Below are positions 1-8,657 of a DNA stretch of 64,000 bases, one piece after another. This DNA is from Bin5 sp965200685. Lineage in GTDB: Bacteria > Chloroflexota > Anaerolineae > Caldilineales > Caldilineaceae. The notes under the pieces were generated by a model. It searched no databases. It saw only the letters and a program-made list of their open reading frames with translations, and was not told the DNA's origin. How positions within the stretch are numbered: position 1 is the first letter of the stretch; each line of letters opens with the position of its first letter. Position numbers and translations under genes: made by a program. Where the stretch lies: positions 4,216,001-4,280,000 of the forward strand of contig OZ241379.1 of NCBI GenBank assembly GCA_965200685.1, written 5' to 3'.

Positions 1-1028
1 AGCATGTTTGCATAATTGGCGTTCGCCATGGGACAGGCGCACTCTTTGCGTCTGATGCTGCCCCGCAGTTCCTCCATTGCCGCCCCGCGCCAGATGGGGC
101 CGATGTCATAGTCATGTTCCCGCAAATTCCCCACCGGCTCGGCGCGAATGCAGCAGCTCCACAGATCGCCGTTGGGTGCAATATGAGCACTGGCCCAACC
201 TGCGTAGCAAGGGATGGCCTGCTCCTGTTCATGGAGTACCTGCTTGGCCAGTTGATAGTATTGGGCCCGAAATGCTTGGGTCAATTTGGCAATGCCTTTG
301 GCCGGGGCCTGCCGCGCTTGACGGGACAAGAAATCCGCGATTTCGTCATAGTCCTCCGCTCGAGGGGTAATTCCCCAGCCCATTGTGTCCAGTTCCACCC
401 GCTCTTCCGCCACTTCCGTTATGTAGCTATCCGGTTCCAAAAAGGCAAGCCCCTCCTGAATCGCCAAAAAGCGCTGGGCATTGAAACGACTGATGACCGT
501 ATGGACTGTCAGAACTAGATTTTTGTGGTGTTGCTGTAGCTCCTTCAGCCGCCGCCAAGTCTCCATGGACAGAGCCCAATTCCCCTCTACCCCACGGATG
601 TCATCATGCTCATCACCGATGCCATCCAAACTCAGGTTTATGCCAATGCTGCTGGCCGGACATTCTGCACACATGCGCTCGGTCATGCCCAACACCCGTT
701 CTGGCAGCATCCCGTTGGTCGGGATCGTAATCACCTGCGGTCGGCAATGTTGATACGCACTGATGACTAGGTCGTCCAGATCTTTGCGTAGGAACGGCTC
801 GCCGCCGGTAAAGGTGATGTAAAAGGGTGCTCGCCCCACTGTCTGGAAAACCCGGTCCCATTCTTCCCCCGTCATGTCGTCGTTGGGCTTGCGCCATACG
901 TCGCAGGTGCGGCACTTGCTGTTGCAGCGGAAGCTGACACTGACGACAAGAGAAAATGGCTTAATCGCCGGCCAGCCATAGTGACGAAAGGTCCAGTAGA
1001 AAGGGAGTTTGGGGAGTAGGCCGAACAT
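1..1028 (-). CDS. Radical SAM protein with SPASM-like C-terminus (partial)
   Basis: The 3' end lies beyond the left window edge; 342 codons are visible from the ATG at 1028. Near residue 35 there is a CxxxCxxC triad (CNSKCRTC) that would hold the S-adenosylmethionine-binding [4Fe-4S] cluster, followed by a TGGEP motif, both classic for radical SAM enzymes. The visible C-terminal part has further cysteines (CY, SCC, CAC), suggesting an auxiliary SPASM or twitch cluster. It follows the two cobalamin-binding radical SAM genes by 37 bp on the same strand and is likely cotranscribed with them. The substrate is unknown; peptide, lipid or cofactor modification are all possible. Confidence 0.85.
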   Translation of the reverse strand, partial: MFGLLPKLPFYWTFRHYGWPAIKPFSLVVSVSFRCNSKCRTCDVWRKPNDDMTGEEWDRVFQTVGRAPFYITFTGGEPFLRKDLDDLVISAYQHCRPQVITIPTNGMLPERVLGMTERMCAECPASSIGINLSLDGIGDEHDDIRGVEGNWALSMETWRRLKELQQHHKNLVLTVHTVISRFNAQRFLAIQEGLAFLEPDSYITEVAEERVELDTMGWGITPRAEDYDEIADFLSRQARQAPAKGIAKLTQAFRAQYYQLAKQVLHEQEQAIPCYAGWASAHIAPNGDLWSCCIRAEPVGNLREHDYDIGPIWRGAAMEELRGSIRRKECACPMANANYANM

Positions 1029-1065
1029 TCGGCTTGATCTGCCTTATGTCTGTATGATCTGCGGG

Positions 1066-2550
1066 CTACGCCAGGGCTACCTTCGCCTGTGTGGATGTGC
1101 CGTTCGTGTCCTCGCCCGGCCCGTTCTGATCTCCGTTGCCAATAAAAAACCGCTTCATCTGGGCAAAAGTATTGGGCAGATTCGTCCAGTTCTCCTTGAA
1201 CATCATCTTTTCCAGGACCCGCTCATAGCGATACAGATAAAAGCGGCGATAGGCCTCCCGCCACTTTTGGAGAACCATGTCTGGGTCGTAGTCTTCATTC
1301 ATTGTGAAGCGGGCCTTCTGCTCATGAATTGCATAATCTCCCCAGTCATCGGCAAAGATATGCCCACCATCCTGAATCATATCGTACATGACTGTGCCGG
1401 GGAAGGGCGCGGCCAGCAGAAAATTGGCCAGCTTGGGGTCCAATTCCAAGGCCAGCTGAATTGTCTTTTCCATCGTCTCTTCGGTGTCGCCGGGCATCCC
1501 GAAGATGAAAAAGCCCATGGTCTGCAAGCCAGCAGCTTTGGCATTGTGAAAGGCTTCCCGCACCATATCCACGGTCTGGCCCTTGCGAATGACATTGCGT
1601 AGCATGTGTTCATCGCCGTTCTCCACACCGAAGCCCACCCGTTTGCAGCCAGCGGCCTTCATCAACTGGTAGAGCTCTAGGTCCCCATGATTCACTTTCA
1701 TGCCATGCACCGTCACCCAAGGCACGGTATTGAGTCCTTCTTCCACCAGCCGGCGGCAGAGTTCCTTAGCCCTGGGCAATTTGAGGTTCCAGATGTCGTC
1801 GGTGACCCCGATTTCCGTGGCACCCAGGCCTTGTACCAGCCATTTCCACTCCTGTACAACGCTCTCAACGGAGCGGGCGCGCCAAGTATCGCCGGTAACC
1901 GGTTTGGAACAAAATGTACATTTGTAGGGGCAGCCCCGGCTCGTCAGAATCGTGAAACTGCGCGCGTTCGGGTCCAGCCCATCGGTCAGAGGCTGCAGAT
2001 TGGTATAGCGGTCGATTTTGAAGAGATCATGGGCGGGGAAGGGCAGCGCGTCCAAATCGGGGATCATCGGGCTTTCCGGGCTGACCACAAGCTCATCGCC
2101 TCGTTTGAAATGGATACCCGGAATGATGCCTGGCTCTTTGCCTGCCTCTAAGGCAGTCACCAGTTCTAAAAAGCTGTACTCCGCCTCGCCCTTAAAGACA
2201 TAGTCCACATAGTGAGCATGGGGTGGTTGTAAGGATTCCAGAGGGAGGATCGTCAGATGCGGTCCACCGAGAATCGTCGTCAGCCCCCTGCGCTTGCACA
2301 ACTCGGCCATCTCCCACGCCTCCTGAATCAGCGGCGTAGTGGCACTGATGCCGATCAGTTCATAGGGGCGACCTTGCTCCTCAGCCAAGTCCAGATACTG
2401 TTCAAGGGGCACGTCCTCAACTGCGGAATCAAAAATAATAACTTCATGGCCGCCCTCGCGTAGGACTGCAGCCAGATAGCCCAATCCGAGGGGGATATGT
2501 TTGCGAGCACTCCAGACTTTGGCTTCTGGGCTGGCTAGAATAATGTGCAT
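1066..2550 (-). CDS. Cobalamin-binding radical SAM protein
   Basis: A 494-residue protein. The N-terminal 170 residues look like a B12-binding fold (LGLGYLAAVLREGG, then ILGGPH), and the centre carries a radical SAM triad in GCPYKCTFCS near residue 210. This is the BchE/methyltransferase-type architecture in which cobalamin and a [4Fe-4S] cluster cooperate in methyl transfer or ring chemistry. It is a clear paralogue of the gene at 2584-4074, 33 bp upstream, and the two should be one transcript. The ATG at 2550 is kept because the B12 domain starts immediately. Substrate unknown; hopanoid, lipid or tetrapyrrole modification would fit the family. Confidence 0.88.
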   Translation of the reverse strand: MHIILASPEAKVWSARKHIPLGLGYLAAVLREGGHEVIIFDSAVEDVPLEQYLDLAEEQGRPYELIGISATTPLIQEAWEMAELCKRRGLTTILGGPHLTILPLESLQPPHAHYVDYVFKGEAEYSFLELVTALEAGKEPGIIPGIHFKRGDELVVSPESPMIPDLDALPFPAHDLFKIDRYTNLQPLTDGLDPNARSFTILTSRGCPYKCTFCSKPVTGDTWRARSVESVVQEWKWLVQGLGATEIGVTDDIWNLKLPRAKELCRRLVEEGLNTVPWVTVHGMKVNHGDLELYQLMKAAGCKRVGFGVENGDEHMLRNVIRKGQTVDMVREAFHNAKAAGLQTMGFFIFGMPGDTEETMEKTIQLALELDPKLANFLLAAPFPGTVMYDMIQDGGHIFADDWGDYAIHEQKARFTMNEDYDPDMVLQKWREAYRRFYLYRYERVLEKMMFKENWTNLPNTFAQMKRFFIGNGDQNGPGEDTNGTSTQAKVALA

Positions 2551-2583
2551 AAGATCCTCATGAGAACAAAAAGGGGCTGGCGG

Positions 2584-4074
2584 CTAAATCGTGCCCTCGG
2601 CCTCCATCTCCCGACGCAAACCCGTTTTCTCCTTCTTGGGCAGGAAGGTACGCATAGCAATACGAATATTGCGGGGCAGATTCCACCAGAAGTCTTTGGT
2701 CTTGAGCCGACGCATGATCGGTGAAGGGCGTAGATAAAACTGCCGGTAGGCTTTGCGGTACATCTCCGCCACCAGTTCGGCGGTCATATCACCCATTTCG
2801 TAGCGGGCTTGTTGCTCAAAAAAGACGTAATCTTCCCAGTCGTTTATGAGAAAACGGCCCTGCCGCTTAACCATCTCATAGACTTTTGTGCCTGGGTAGG
2901 GGGTCATCATCGAGAAATTGGCGATGAGCGGGTCCAATTCAATCGCAAAATCAATGGTACGCTGCATCGTCTCCCTCGTTTCACCGGGCAGCCCAATAAT
3001 CAGAAATGCGATTGTCTCCAAGCCCACATCTTTTGCATTTTTGAAAGCCTGGCGAATGGTGTCATGATCGACTTTTTTGTCAATGGAGAGCAGAATATCC
3101 TCGTCGCCGGTCTCCACACCAAAGGCCACCCGTTTCAGGCCTGCAGTCTTCAACAGCATCAAGAGCTCTTTGCTGGCCAAATTGGCGCGAATGCCGTTCA
3201 CGAAGATCCAAGGCACATGATTCAAATTGTTTTCAATCAAGGCCCGGCCCAATTCCTCCATGCGTTTGACCCGAATGTTGGCACTGTCGTCTAGGATGCC
3301 GATCTCCTGTGCGCCCATATCCTCCACCAGATGTCGCCATTCGGCAATGACATTCTCAGGGCTGCGGCTGCGCCATTTAATCGGCATAATGCTCTGGGAA
3401 CAAAAGGTACAACGATAGGGACAGCCGCGGCTGGTCATAATACTGAAGCTGCGGGCCCCATCCACATGATCCGTTGCCGGTTGCAAATTCGTGTACCTGT
3501 CCATTTTGAACAGATGATAGGCCGGCCACGGCAGGCCATCTAGATCCGCGATGGAAGCCCGGTCCGGGTTGTTGTGGATCTGACCATCGCTGGTCCGATA
3601 GGTAATGCCGAAGCAGTGCGCGAAGATTTCGTTTTCTGGATGGAAGAAGGCTTCAGAACAATACGCCGGCTGGTCCTGTAGAAATTGCTCCAAACGCTTA
3701 CAGATGTCGATCCAAGAATCTTCGCCTTCCCCACGCACGACGATATCCACATACGGCTTTTCACAGCTTTCTTCCGGCAAAACCGACACATGGGGCCCCC
3801 CCAATACCACCGGGACATCGGTCACTTCTTTGATGGCCCGGGCCGTGCGCCAAGCCTGCTTTACCTGTGGTGTGTTGGCGGTGATGCCCACGATGTGGGG
3901 CCGGAACTCCTGGATGAACTCCGCCACCGGCTGGCGCTCTACGTCAGCATCAAAGATCACTACCTCATCACCACGTTTTTCGCTGACCGCGGCCAGATAG
4001 GCCAAGCCCAGATGAGGGGTTGTCCGTGTGTCAATAGGCAGCCGAAAACGAGGATTGATCAGAACAACGCGCAT
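2584..4074 (-). CDS. Cobalamin-binding radical SAM protein (paralogue)
   Basis: A 496-residue protein with the same order as its neighbour: an N-terminal B12-binding domain (LGLAYLAAVSEKRG, VLGGPHVSVLPEE) and a central radical SAM core with GCPYRCTFCS near residue 215. Both proteins also share the motif KMDRYTNLQP/KIDRYTNLQP just before the core, so they probably arose by tandem duplication. Known relatives are methylases and cyclases; the reaction here cannot be read from sequence. It is 162 bp downstream of the rhodanese gene, a gap large enough for its own promoter, although none is convincing. Confidence 0.88.
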   Translation of the reverse strand: MRVVLINPRFRLPIDTRTTPHLGLAYLAAVSEKRGDEVVIFDADVERQPVAEFIQEFRPHIVGITANTPQVKQAWRTARAIKEVTDVPVVLGGPHVSVLPEESCEKPYVDIVVRGEGEDSWIDICKRLEQFLQDQPAYCSEAFFHPENEIFAHCFGITYRTSDGQIHNNPDRASIADLDGLPWPAYHLFKMDRYTNLQPATDHVDGARSFSIMTSRGCPYRCTFCSQSIMPIKWRSRSPENVIAEWRHLVEDMGAQEIGILDDSANIRVKRMEELGRALIENNLNHVPWIFVNGIRANLASKELLMLLKTAGLKRVAFGVETGDEDILLSIDKKVDHDTIRQAFKNAKDVGLETIAFLIIGLPGETRETMQRTIDFAIELDPLIANFSMMTPYPGTKVYEMVKRQGRFLINDWEDYVFFEQQARYEMGDMTAELVAEMYRKAYRQFYLRPSPIMRRLKTKDFWWNLPRNIRIAMRTFLPKKEKTGLRREMEAEGTI

Positions 4075-4236
4075 GGCACTCTCCTTATGCTGTGGCCTCT
4101 AATACCCAGGCCACGAACTACAATGATAACACAGCTATCAGCGTTCGTCTATAATTCTAAAAGATTTGATAAAAATACCCAAACCAAGGCCAGACAGGTT
4201 TGACTCTATCAACAAATCAGGAAAGCCGGCGGCCTA

Positions 4237-4608
4237 CTATGGATTCGTGTACCTGCCGACAGATTCATCGATCTCCTCGGCCCAGGCGTCAATGCCCCCA
4301 GCCATACTGCGTGCATTTGCCCAGCCCTGCTGGCGCAGAAAGGCAGTGACTTGCGCGCTCCGCATCCCTTTGTGGCAGAAAAGAACAGTGTCCGCGTCCT
4401 GGGCATTCCCCAAGGCATCCGGCAATGCGTCCAGCTTGCGCGCGACCAGATCACTCAAGGGTACATTGATGAACGTACCTGCGGGCAGACTCGCCAGGGC
4501 CAGTTCGTGGGGTTCTCGTACATCAATGAGAAAGAACTCTTCGCGGTTCTGTTGTTTCTCGTACACATCCTGCACGCTGATTTCCGGCGCACCGTAAGGA
4601 TTGGCCAT
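4237..4608 (-). CDS. Rhodanese-like domain protein
   Basis: A single rhodanese domain of 123 residues. The putative active-site cysteine lies in FCHKGMRS, followed by the usual AxxxLxxxG(W/F) and the GGIDAW motif near the C-terminus. Rhodaneses carry persulfide sulfur, and this one sits downstream of moaA and an IscA-like gene, which suggests a sulfur-delivery role (inference). The ATG at 4608 is chosen because a GAGAG ribosome-binding site lies 5-6 nt upstream; a GTG at 4638 would add ten residues without a comparable site. Confidence 0.87.
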   Translation of the reverse strand: MANPYGAPEISVQDVYEKQQNREEFFLIDVREPHELALASLPAGTFINVPLSDLVARKLDALPDALGNAQDADTVLFCHKGMRSAQVTAFLRQQGWANARSMAGGIDAWAEEIDESVGRYTNP

Positions 4609-4668
4609 GTTTGCTCTCGTTGTCTTGTGGCTCGCCACTGAAGGCGATTCTTAAGAAAGTGTCATCCA

Positions 4669-5067
4669 CTATGCCGGAAAATCCCTGGGATCTATGGGCT
4701 GACGGCCCTGATAGCCGGTGTTGATATCATGCCAGAAGGTCAGGTCCTCTTCGCCATACTGCCAACAGAGATAGACTTCCCGCCCTTTGCGAACCGAAAG
4801 GAAATCGACTAGCCCAGTATCAAGATCTTTTACCAGAATGCCCATTCCCAGAATGCCTTTCACGCCTTCCTCCATCTTGTGAAAGTGGCTGAGAATTTGC
4901 CCGGCCGCGACATTGCCACCGTTGCCGGCTGCCTTTTGCAGTACCGGCCACATGTCCGGCCGCAACCGGAGAATTTCGACTCTGGCCTCCTGTACTTGGG
5001 CCATCAGTGTCTTTACTTGCGGAAGCGCGGCCCGAGCCGCATCCAATGTGTAGTATTTCGCCTGCAT
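4669..5067 (-). CDS. DUF2203 family protein
   Basis: A 132-residue soluble protein recognised as DUF2203 from its N-terminal YYTLDAARAALPQV, the central helical stretch, the GxLVKDLDTGLVDF motif and the C-terminal CWQYGE(E/P)D(L)xFWHD signature. No function is established for the family as far as I know. It lies 59 bp downstream of the IscA-like gene in the same direction, in what looks like a moaA-iscA-DUF2203-rhodanese operon, so a link to iron-sulfur or molybdenum cofactor metabolism is possible but unproven. Confidence 0.85.
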   Translation of the reverse strand: MQAKYYTLDAARAALPQVKTLMAQVQEARVEILRLRPDMWPVLQKAAGNGGNVAAGQILSHFHKMEEGVKGILGMGILVKDLDTGLVDFLSVRKGREVYLCWQYGEEDLTFWHDINTGYQGRQPIDPRDFPA

Positions 5068-5126
5068 ATTGGCTCATTTATAGTAAGGCGAGAACGCAGG
5101 GCGTCCTCGCCTCTGGCAATTCAGAA

Positions 5127-5543
5127 TTAGTGGCAACCACCACTTCCACAGCCCGCGCCAGTCCCCGCGGCCGCCGCCGCACCGTTCGTGCGGAAGCTAC
5201 TACCACAACCACAAGAGCTAACGGCATTGGGATTCTCAATGTGGAAACCGCCGCCCATCAGATTGTCGATGTAATCAATACTAGCACCACCCACATACAC
5301 GAAACTCGTCGGATCGACAATCACCCGCAGGCCATACTGCTCAAAGACCTGGTCTGCTTCCTGAATGTCGTCATCAAAGGTCATGCCGTACTGCATTCCT
5401 CCGCAGCCACCGCCCTTGACGAAAACCCGCAAGGCGTGGGTTTCACGTAGGCCCTTCTGCTCCAGAATGCCACCCAATTTGCTGGCAGCCACCTCAGTCA
5501 ATGTGATTGCCGTAGTCGTTGTGTCTGTCAAAGCGATGTCCAT
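5127..5543 (-). CDS. IscA/ErpA-type iron-sulfur cluster insertion protein
   Basis: A 138-residue A-type carrier protein of the HesB/IscA family. The three cluster-ligand cysteines are visible: one in KGGGCGGMQYG and two in SCGCGSSF. A glycine/alanine-rich tail with extra cysteines and a final histidine (GCGSGGCH) follows the normal family end and is unusual. The start at 5543 is fixed by an ideal AAGGAG six nt before the ATG; a longer reading to 5633 lacks such a site. It follows moaA, whose product needs two [4Fe-4S] clusters. Confidence 0.92.
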   Translation of the reverse strand: MDIALTDTTTTAITLTEVAASKLGGILEQKGLRETHALRVFVKGGGCGGMQYGMTFDDDIQEADQVFEQYGLRVIVDPTSFVYVGGASIDYIDNLMGGGFHIENPNAVSSCGCGSSFRTNGAAAAAGTGAGCGSGGCH

Positions 5544-5652
5544 AAAAGTCTCCTTACTGAAGTTGGGTTGGTTCGCAACACGAATGGATCCAATGGTTAG
5601 ACTGATAATACGGGAACAGGCACGATCAATCAAAAACTGATAGCGCAGCAGG

Positions 5653-6762
5653 TCAACCGCCGATCTGATTCATGGCCCGGTTCTCCGCGAAAACCCCTGC
5701 TGCCAAGCCATGGCCCCAAGGTTTATGAAATGCGGCTTCCCGCATCAGTACACGTATCTCTTCAAAACGAGCACCCCCTCGCAAGGGTGACAATAAGTCT
5801 ACCTCATCATCCCGCAAAAGACAGAGACGTAGCTTCCCATCTGCTGTCAAACGCACACGCCCACATCCCTGACAAAATGGCTCTGTTACGCTACTGATAA
5901 AGCCCAATGTGCCTGTTGCGCCTGGGATGCGGAAAGGCCGGCTTGGGTCAACAAAATCATAGCTTGCTTCTTGCAGCGGGCCGAACACTGCCTCGACTTT
6001 CTGGCGAATCTCGCGAAAAGAGACAACATGGCGGAGCTGAAAGTCGCTGACTTGGCCGAAGGGCATCATTTCAATGTAACGCACTTCCCAATCGTTTTCC
6101 AAGGTAAGCCGGGCCAGGTCGATGATATCCTCTTCGTTAAAGCCCCGCGTAACAACACAGTTCAGCTTTAAGGGGCGTAGGCCGGCCTTCTCGGCCGCGA
6201 CGATACCCCGCCATACGTCATCGATATCGCCCCAACGGGTGATACGCCGAAATTTGTCCGGGTCAATGGTATCAATGCTGATATTCACCCGCTTTAGCCC
6301 AGCATCGGCCAAGGGCTGGGCCAGTTCGTCCAACAGCAGGGCATTTGTCGTCATCGCTACATCGCGGATGCCGGGCAGCGCAGCGATCTGGCCCACAAGC
6401 TCCACCACACCGGGCCGAATCGTTGGCTCGCCGCCGGTCAGGCGGATCTTGTCCACCCCCAAGCTGGCAGCCACTTTGACGAAAAACAGGATCTCCTCAT
6501 CCCCCATCAACTCGTGTCGAGGACGAAACTGCATATGCTCCGGCATGCAGTATACACAGCGGAGATTGCAGGCATCGGTCAGGCTGATACGCAGATAGCG
6601 GATACGCCGGCCAAAGCTGTCCTGGGTTGGCTCGGCCATAGCAGCCAGTGTGTCACTATCCGGGGCCGGCGCGATGGTCACCTGGCCATATGGGGTACGA
6701 CGCCACTGCTCATGAACCAATGGCAGTTCCTGTAAATTCGGATTGCGGACAGTCGTTGGCAT
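5653..6762 (-). CDS. moaA: GTP 3',8-cyclase MoaA (molybdenum cofactor biosynthesis)
   Basis: This radical SAM enzyme carries out the first step of molybdenum cofactor synthesis, converting GTP to 3',8-cyclo-7,8-dihydro-GTP. The N-terminal cluster motif is CNLRCVYC, preceded by RISLTDACN. The C-terminal second cluster ligands lie in FCQGCGRVRLTADGKLRLC. The protein ends in the GG dipeptide important in MoaA. At 369 residues it is about 40 longer than usual: the first ~48 residues precede FGRRIRYLRIS, and the ATG at residue 42 is an alternative start. It leads the genes down to 4237. Confidence 0.95.
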   Translation of the reverse strand: MPTTVRNPNLQELPLVHEQWRRTPYGQVTIAPAPDSDTLAAMAEPTQDSFGRRIRYLRISLTDACNLRCVYCMPEHMQFRPRHELMGDEEILFFVKVAASLGVDKIRLTGGEPTIRPGVVELVGQIAALPGIRDVAMTTNALLLDELAQPLADAGLKRVNISIDTIDPDKFRRITRWGDIDDVWRGIVAAEKAGLRPLKLNCVVTRGFNEEDIIDLARLTLENDWEVRYIEMMPFGQVSDFQLRHVVSFREIRQKVEAVFGPLQEASYDFVDPSRPFRIPGATGTLGFISSVTEPFCQGCGRVRLTADGKLRLCLLRDDEVDLLSPLRGGARFEEIRVLMREAAFHKPWGHGLAAGVFAENRAMNQIGG

Positions 6763-6789
6763 GTCAATAAACTCCTACGACAGAGTCGA

Positions 6790-7746
6790 TCAGGGATGGA
6801 GCGTGCGTCGCCATGCAGCCAAAGCAATGGCGGTCACACTTTCCAGCCAGCCCTGAAATCTCTGTATTGTGCTATCAAACTGTTCAAGCCCAAGAGCCTT
6901 GAGGAGTGAATCTCGTTGGCATTTGGCAAATAGCGTTACCAATGGCGCGAGATCCCCTGCATCCGCTTTCTCAAGAGCTTCAATGTACTGTGTGCGGTCG
7001 GCATCCCGAATCACCAGCGGAAACAGACCCTTTTTCAAAAAGACCAGACTAGCCAGCGCACGGGCAACGCGGCCATTGCCATCTTGAAAAGGATGGATCG
7101 CAGTAAAGCGATGATGAAGCCAAGCAGACAAGACCTCCGGGGGCATATCCTCTGCTGCCTGGTGATACCAATGTACGAGCCGTGTCATTTCTTCTTGAAC
7201 AATCTCTGGCGGACAGTATTCGTGGATATCTCCATTGAGCCTGCGCGGATTGTTCGACAATTTCTTATACGCTCCACGAAGTAACGGTACCTGTATGCGT
7301 CTACCGTCAGGTGTCTCGGCCTCAATAGACGCTTGATGTGCGGTGAACTGGGCATGCATGGCTCGGATAAAATGCTCTGTTAAAGGCTGTTCATCGGTCA
7401 CAAAGGCAAATAACCCTTCCACAATGGCTAACTGGTCATCAATGAGCCTCTTGGCATCTTCCGCCTTGTCCCGCTGTAGACCACCTCGATGAGCAATCAG
7501 CGCAGAGTCGATTCCCTGTTCAATCAGTACTTCTGTTACGTCCCGTTCCCAATAATACAAGCCCTCAATGAGCCCTGTTTCAATCGCCCATTCTCGCTGC
7601 AATTTTTTGATGAATTCCTGATAAGCAGCTTCATGATGTCCTAGATCTGATTTTCGTTCAAGCCACACTGTGGACAAAGCCTTTAATTCAGGTGTGGTTA
7701 CTTCTGCGAAAGTGCTCGGAAGATCTGTAATTCTTGTATACATCAT
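6790..7746 (-). CDS. Fic family protein (AMP transferase type)
   Basis: A 318-residue Fic protein. The catalytic loop HPFQDGNGRVAR is complete (catalytic His, Asp and Arg present), so it should be active in transferring AMP or another phosphorylated group to a hydroxyl side chain. An inhibitory (S/T)xxxE(G/N) motif is visible early as TGLIEG, the class II arrangement in which the N-terminal helix blocks the ATP site. It starts 1 nt after the stop of the SufR-like regulator, so the two are probably translated together. The target protein is unknown. Confidence 0.9.
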   Translation of the reverse strand: MMYTRITDLPSTFAEVTTPELKALSTVWLERKSDLGHHEAAYQEFIKKLQREWAIETGLIEGLYYWERDVTEVLIEQGIDSALIAHRGGLQRDKAEDAKRLIDDQLAIVEGLFAFVTDEQPLTEHFIRAMHAQFTAHQASIEAETPDGRRIQVPLLRGAYKKLSNNPRRLNGDIHEYCPPEIVQEEMTRLVHWYHQAAEDMPPEVLSAWLHHRFTAIHPFQDGNGRVARALASLVFLKKGLFPLVIRDADRTQYIEALEKADAGDLAPLVTLFAKCQRDSLLKALGLEQFDSTIQRFQGWLESVTAIALAAWRRTLHP

Positions 7747-7747
7747 C

Positions 7748-8401
7748 CTAAACGCTCAGTTCAATGGTCGTGCTCTTCTCTGTTTCATTCTGCGCGCAGA
7801 CTCGATAACTACAGCAATGCCCCTCTTCAGCAATCGTCTGCATGCGCTGGCAGGAGTGCCCGGTGAGGGATTCCATCAAGGCCAAATCCATGCAGCATAA
7901 CTCTCTGTGTTCCCCGGCAACGCCGCTATATGGGCAGTTGTAGGTGTGGAGCAAACCGGTATCCGGCTCCCACTGCGCCAGATATCCCCGCTCATTGAGG
8001 AAGGAGACGACTCGTTCAAGGCGTTCTTCCAACAGTTCATGCGCTGGGCTGTCACACACAAGCGGCTGGGCCATCTCTTCAGCCAAGGAGCGAAAAGCAC
8101 TTTCCACCTTTTCCGGGGGCAGCAGTTGTTTCATCTGCCGCACAACACCCGCAGTCAAGGGGGCAAAATTATGCGGGAACTGTGCATGTGCCTCTTCAGT
8201 CAGGGAATACACCTGCTTTGGGCGACCGACAGTCCCTGCCCGCTGCAGCTTTGCGGCGGCAATGAGACCGTCACCCTGCAAGACATCCAGATGATATCTC
8301 ACAGAGACCGGGGCCATATTGAGCCGGCCAGCCAGTTCGCCGACAGTAGCCTGGCCCTGTTGTTTAAGAATGTCCAAAATCCGACTACGAATCGTTTGCA
8401 C
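7748..8401 (-). CDS. SufR-like iron-sulfur HTH transcriptional regulator
   Basis: A 217-residue protein with an N-terminal winged-helix domain (ATVGELAGRLNMAPVSVRYHLDVLQGDGLI) and a cysteine-rich C-terminal half: NCPYS, twelve residues, LCC, about thirteen residues, HSC, about eleven, HCC. This resembles the four-cysteine spacing of the [4Fe-4S] regulator SufR. It could sense iron-sulfur status and control the divergent dehydrogenase and the downstream genes (inference). The GTG at 8401 is preferred: GGAG lies 5 nt upstream and a promoter at 8439-8468 would start the transcript near 8432, after the alternative GTG at 8452. Confidence 0.82.
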   Translation of the reverse strand: MQTIRSRILDILKQQGQATVGELAGRLNMAPVSVRYHLDVLQGDGLIAAAKLQRAGTVGRPKQVYSLTEEAHAQFPHNFAPLTAGVVRQMKQLLPPEKVESAFRSLAEEMAQPLVCDSPAHELLEERLERVVSFLNERGYLAQWEPDTGLLHTYNCPYSGVAGEHRELCCMDLALMESLTGHSCQRMQTIAEEGHCCSYRVCAQNETEKSTTIELSV

Positions 8402-8438
8402 AAGGACTCCACATGTCTCCAATTTCTCAGACAACACC

Positions 8439-8468
8439 AGTATAACACACACTAGCCATAGATGTCAA
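8439..8468 (-). promoter_or_regulatory. Sigma70-type promoter of the SufR-like gene
   Basis: On the minus strand, TTGACA (8463-8468), an 18-nt spacer and TATACT (8439-8444). The predicted transcript would begin about 30 nt before the GTG start at 8401. It lies 64 bp from the divergent promoter at 8532, so one regulator could control both. Confidence 0.7.
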
Positions 8469-8531
8469 AATATTTATAAAAATGTTGAGAAGAATCGCAT
8501 GTACAACAGCAATCTGAGCAAATTTTCGTAC

Positions 8532-8560
8532 TTGACAGCACTGCCCCGAATCCGTATGAT
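8532..8560 (+). promoter_or_regulatory. Sigma70-type promoter of the alcohol dehydrogenase gene
   Basis: TTGACA (8532-8537), a 17-nt spacer and TATGAT (8555-8560), almost consensus. The leader to the TTG start at 8658 would be about 90 nt. Confidence 0.72.
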
Positions 8561-8657
8561 ACACAGTAATGACATTCTCATTGACAAGTACTGTTACATG
8601 ATTCCCCTAGAAACACAGGCCCAGCCTAACAGATAGATGAACCAGAAGGAGTACATA

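Noticed and set aside
613..915. 100-codon minus-strand frame
   Set aside because: It is a shadow in another frame of the radical SAM gene that occupies 1-1028.
5007..5450. Plus-strand frame opposite the IscA-like gene
   Set aside because: The minus-strand gene has family motifs and an ideal ribosome-binding site; the plus-strand frame has neither.
8581..8610. Second promoter starting at the TTGACA at 8581
   Set aside because: No -10-like hexamer occurs 15-19 nt downstream.
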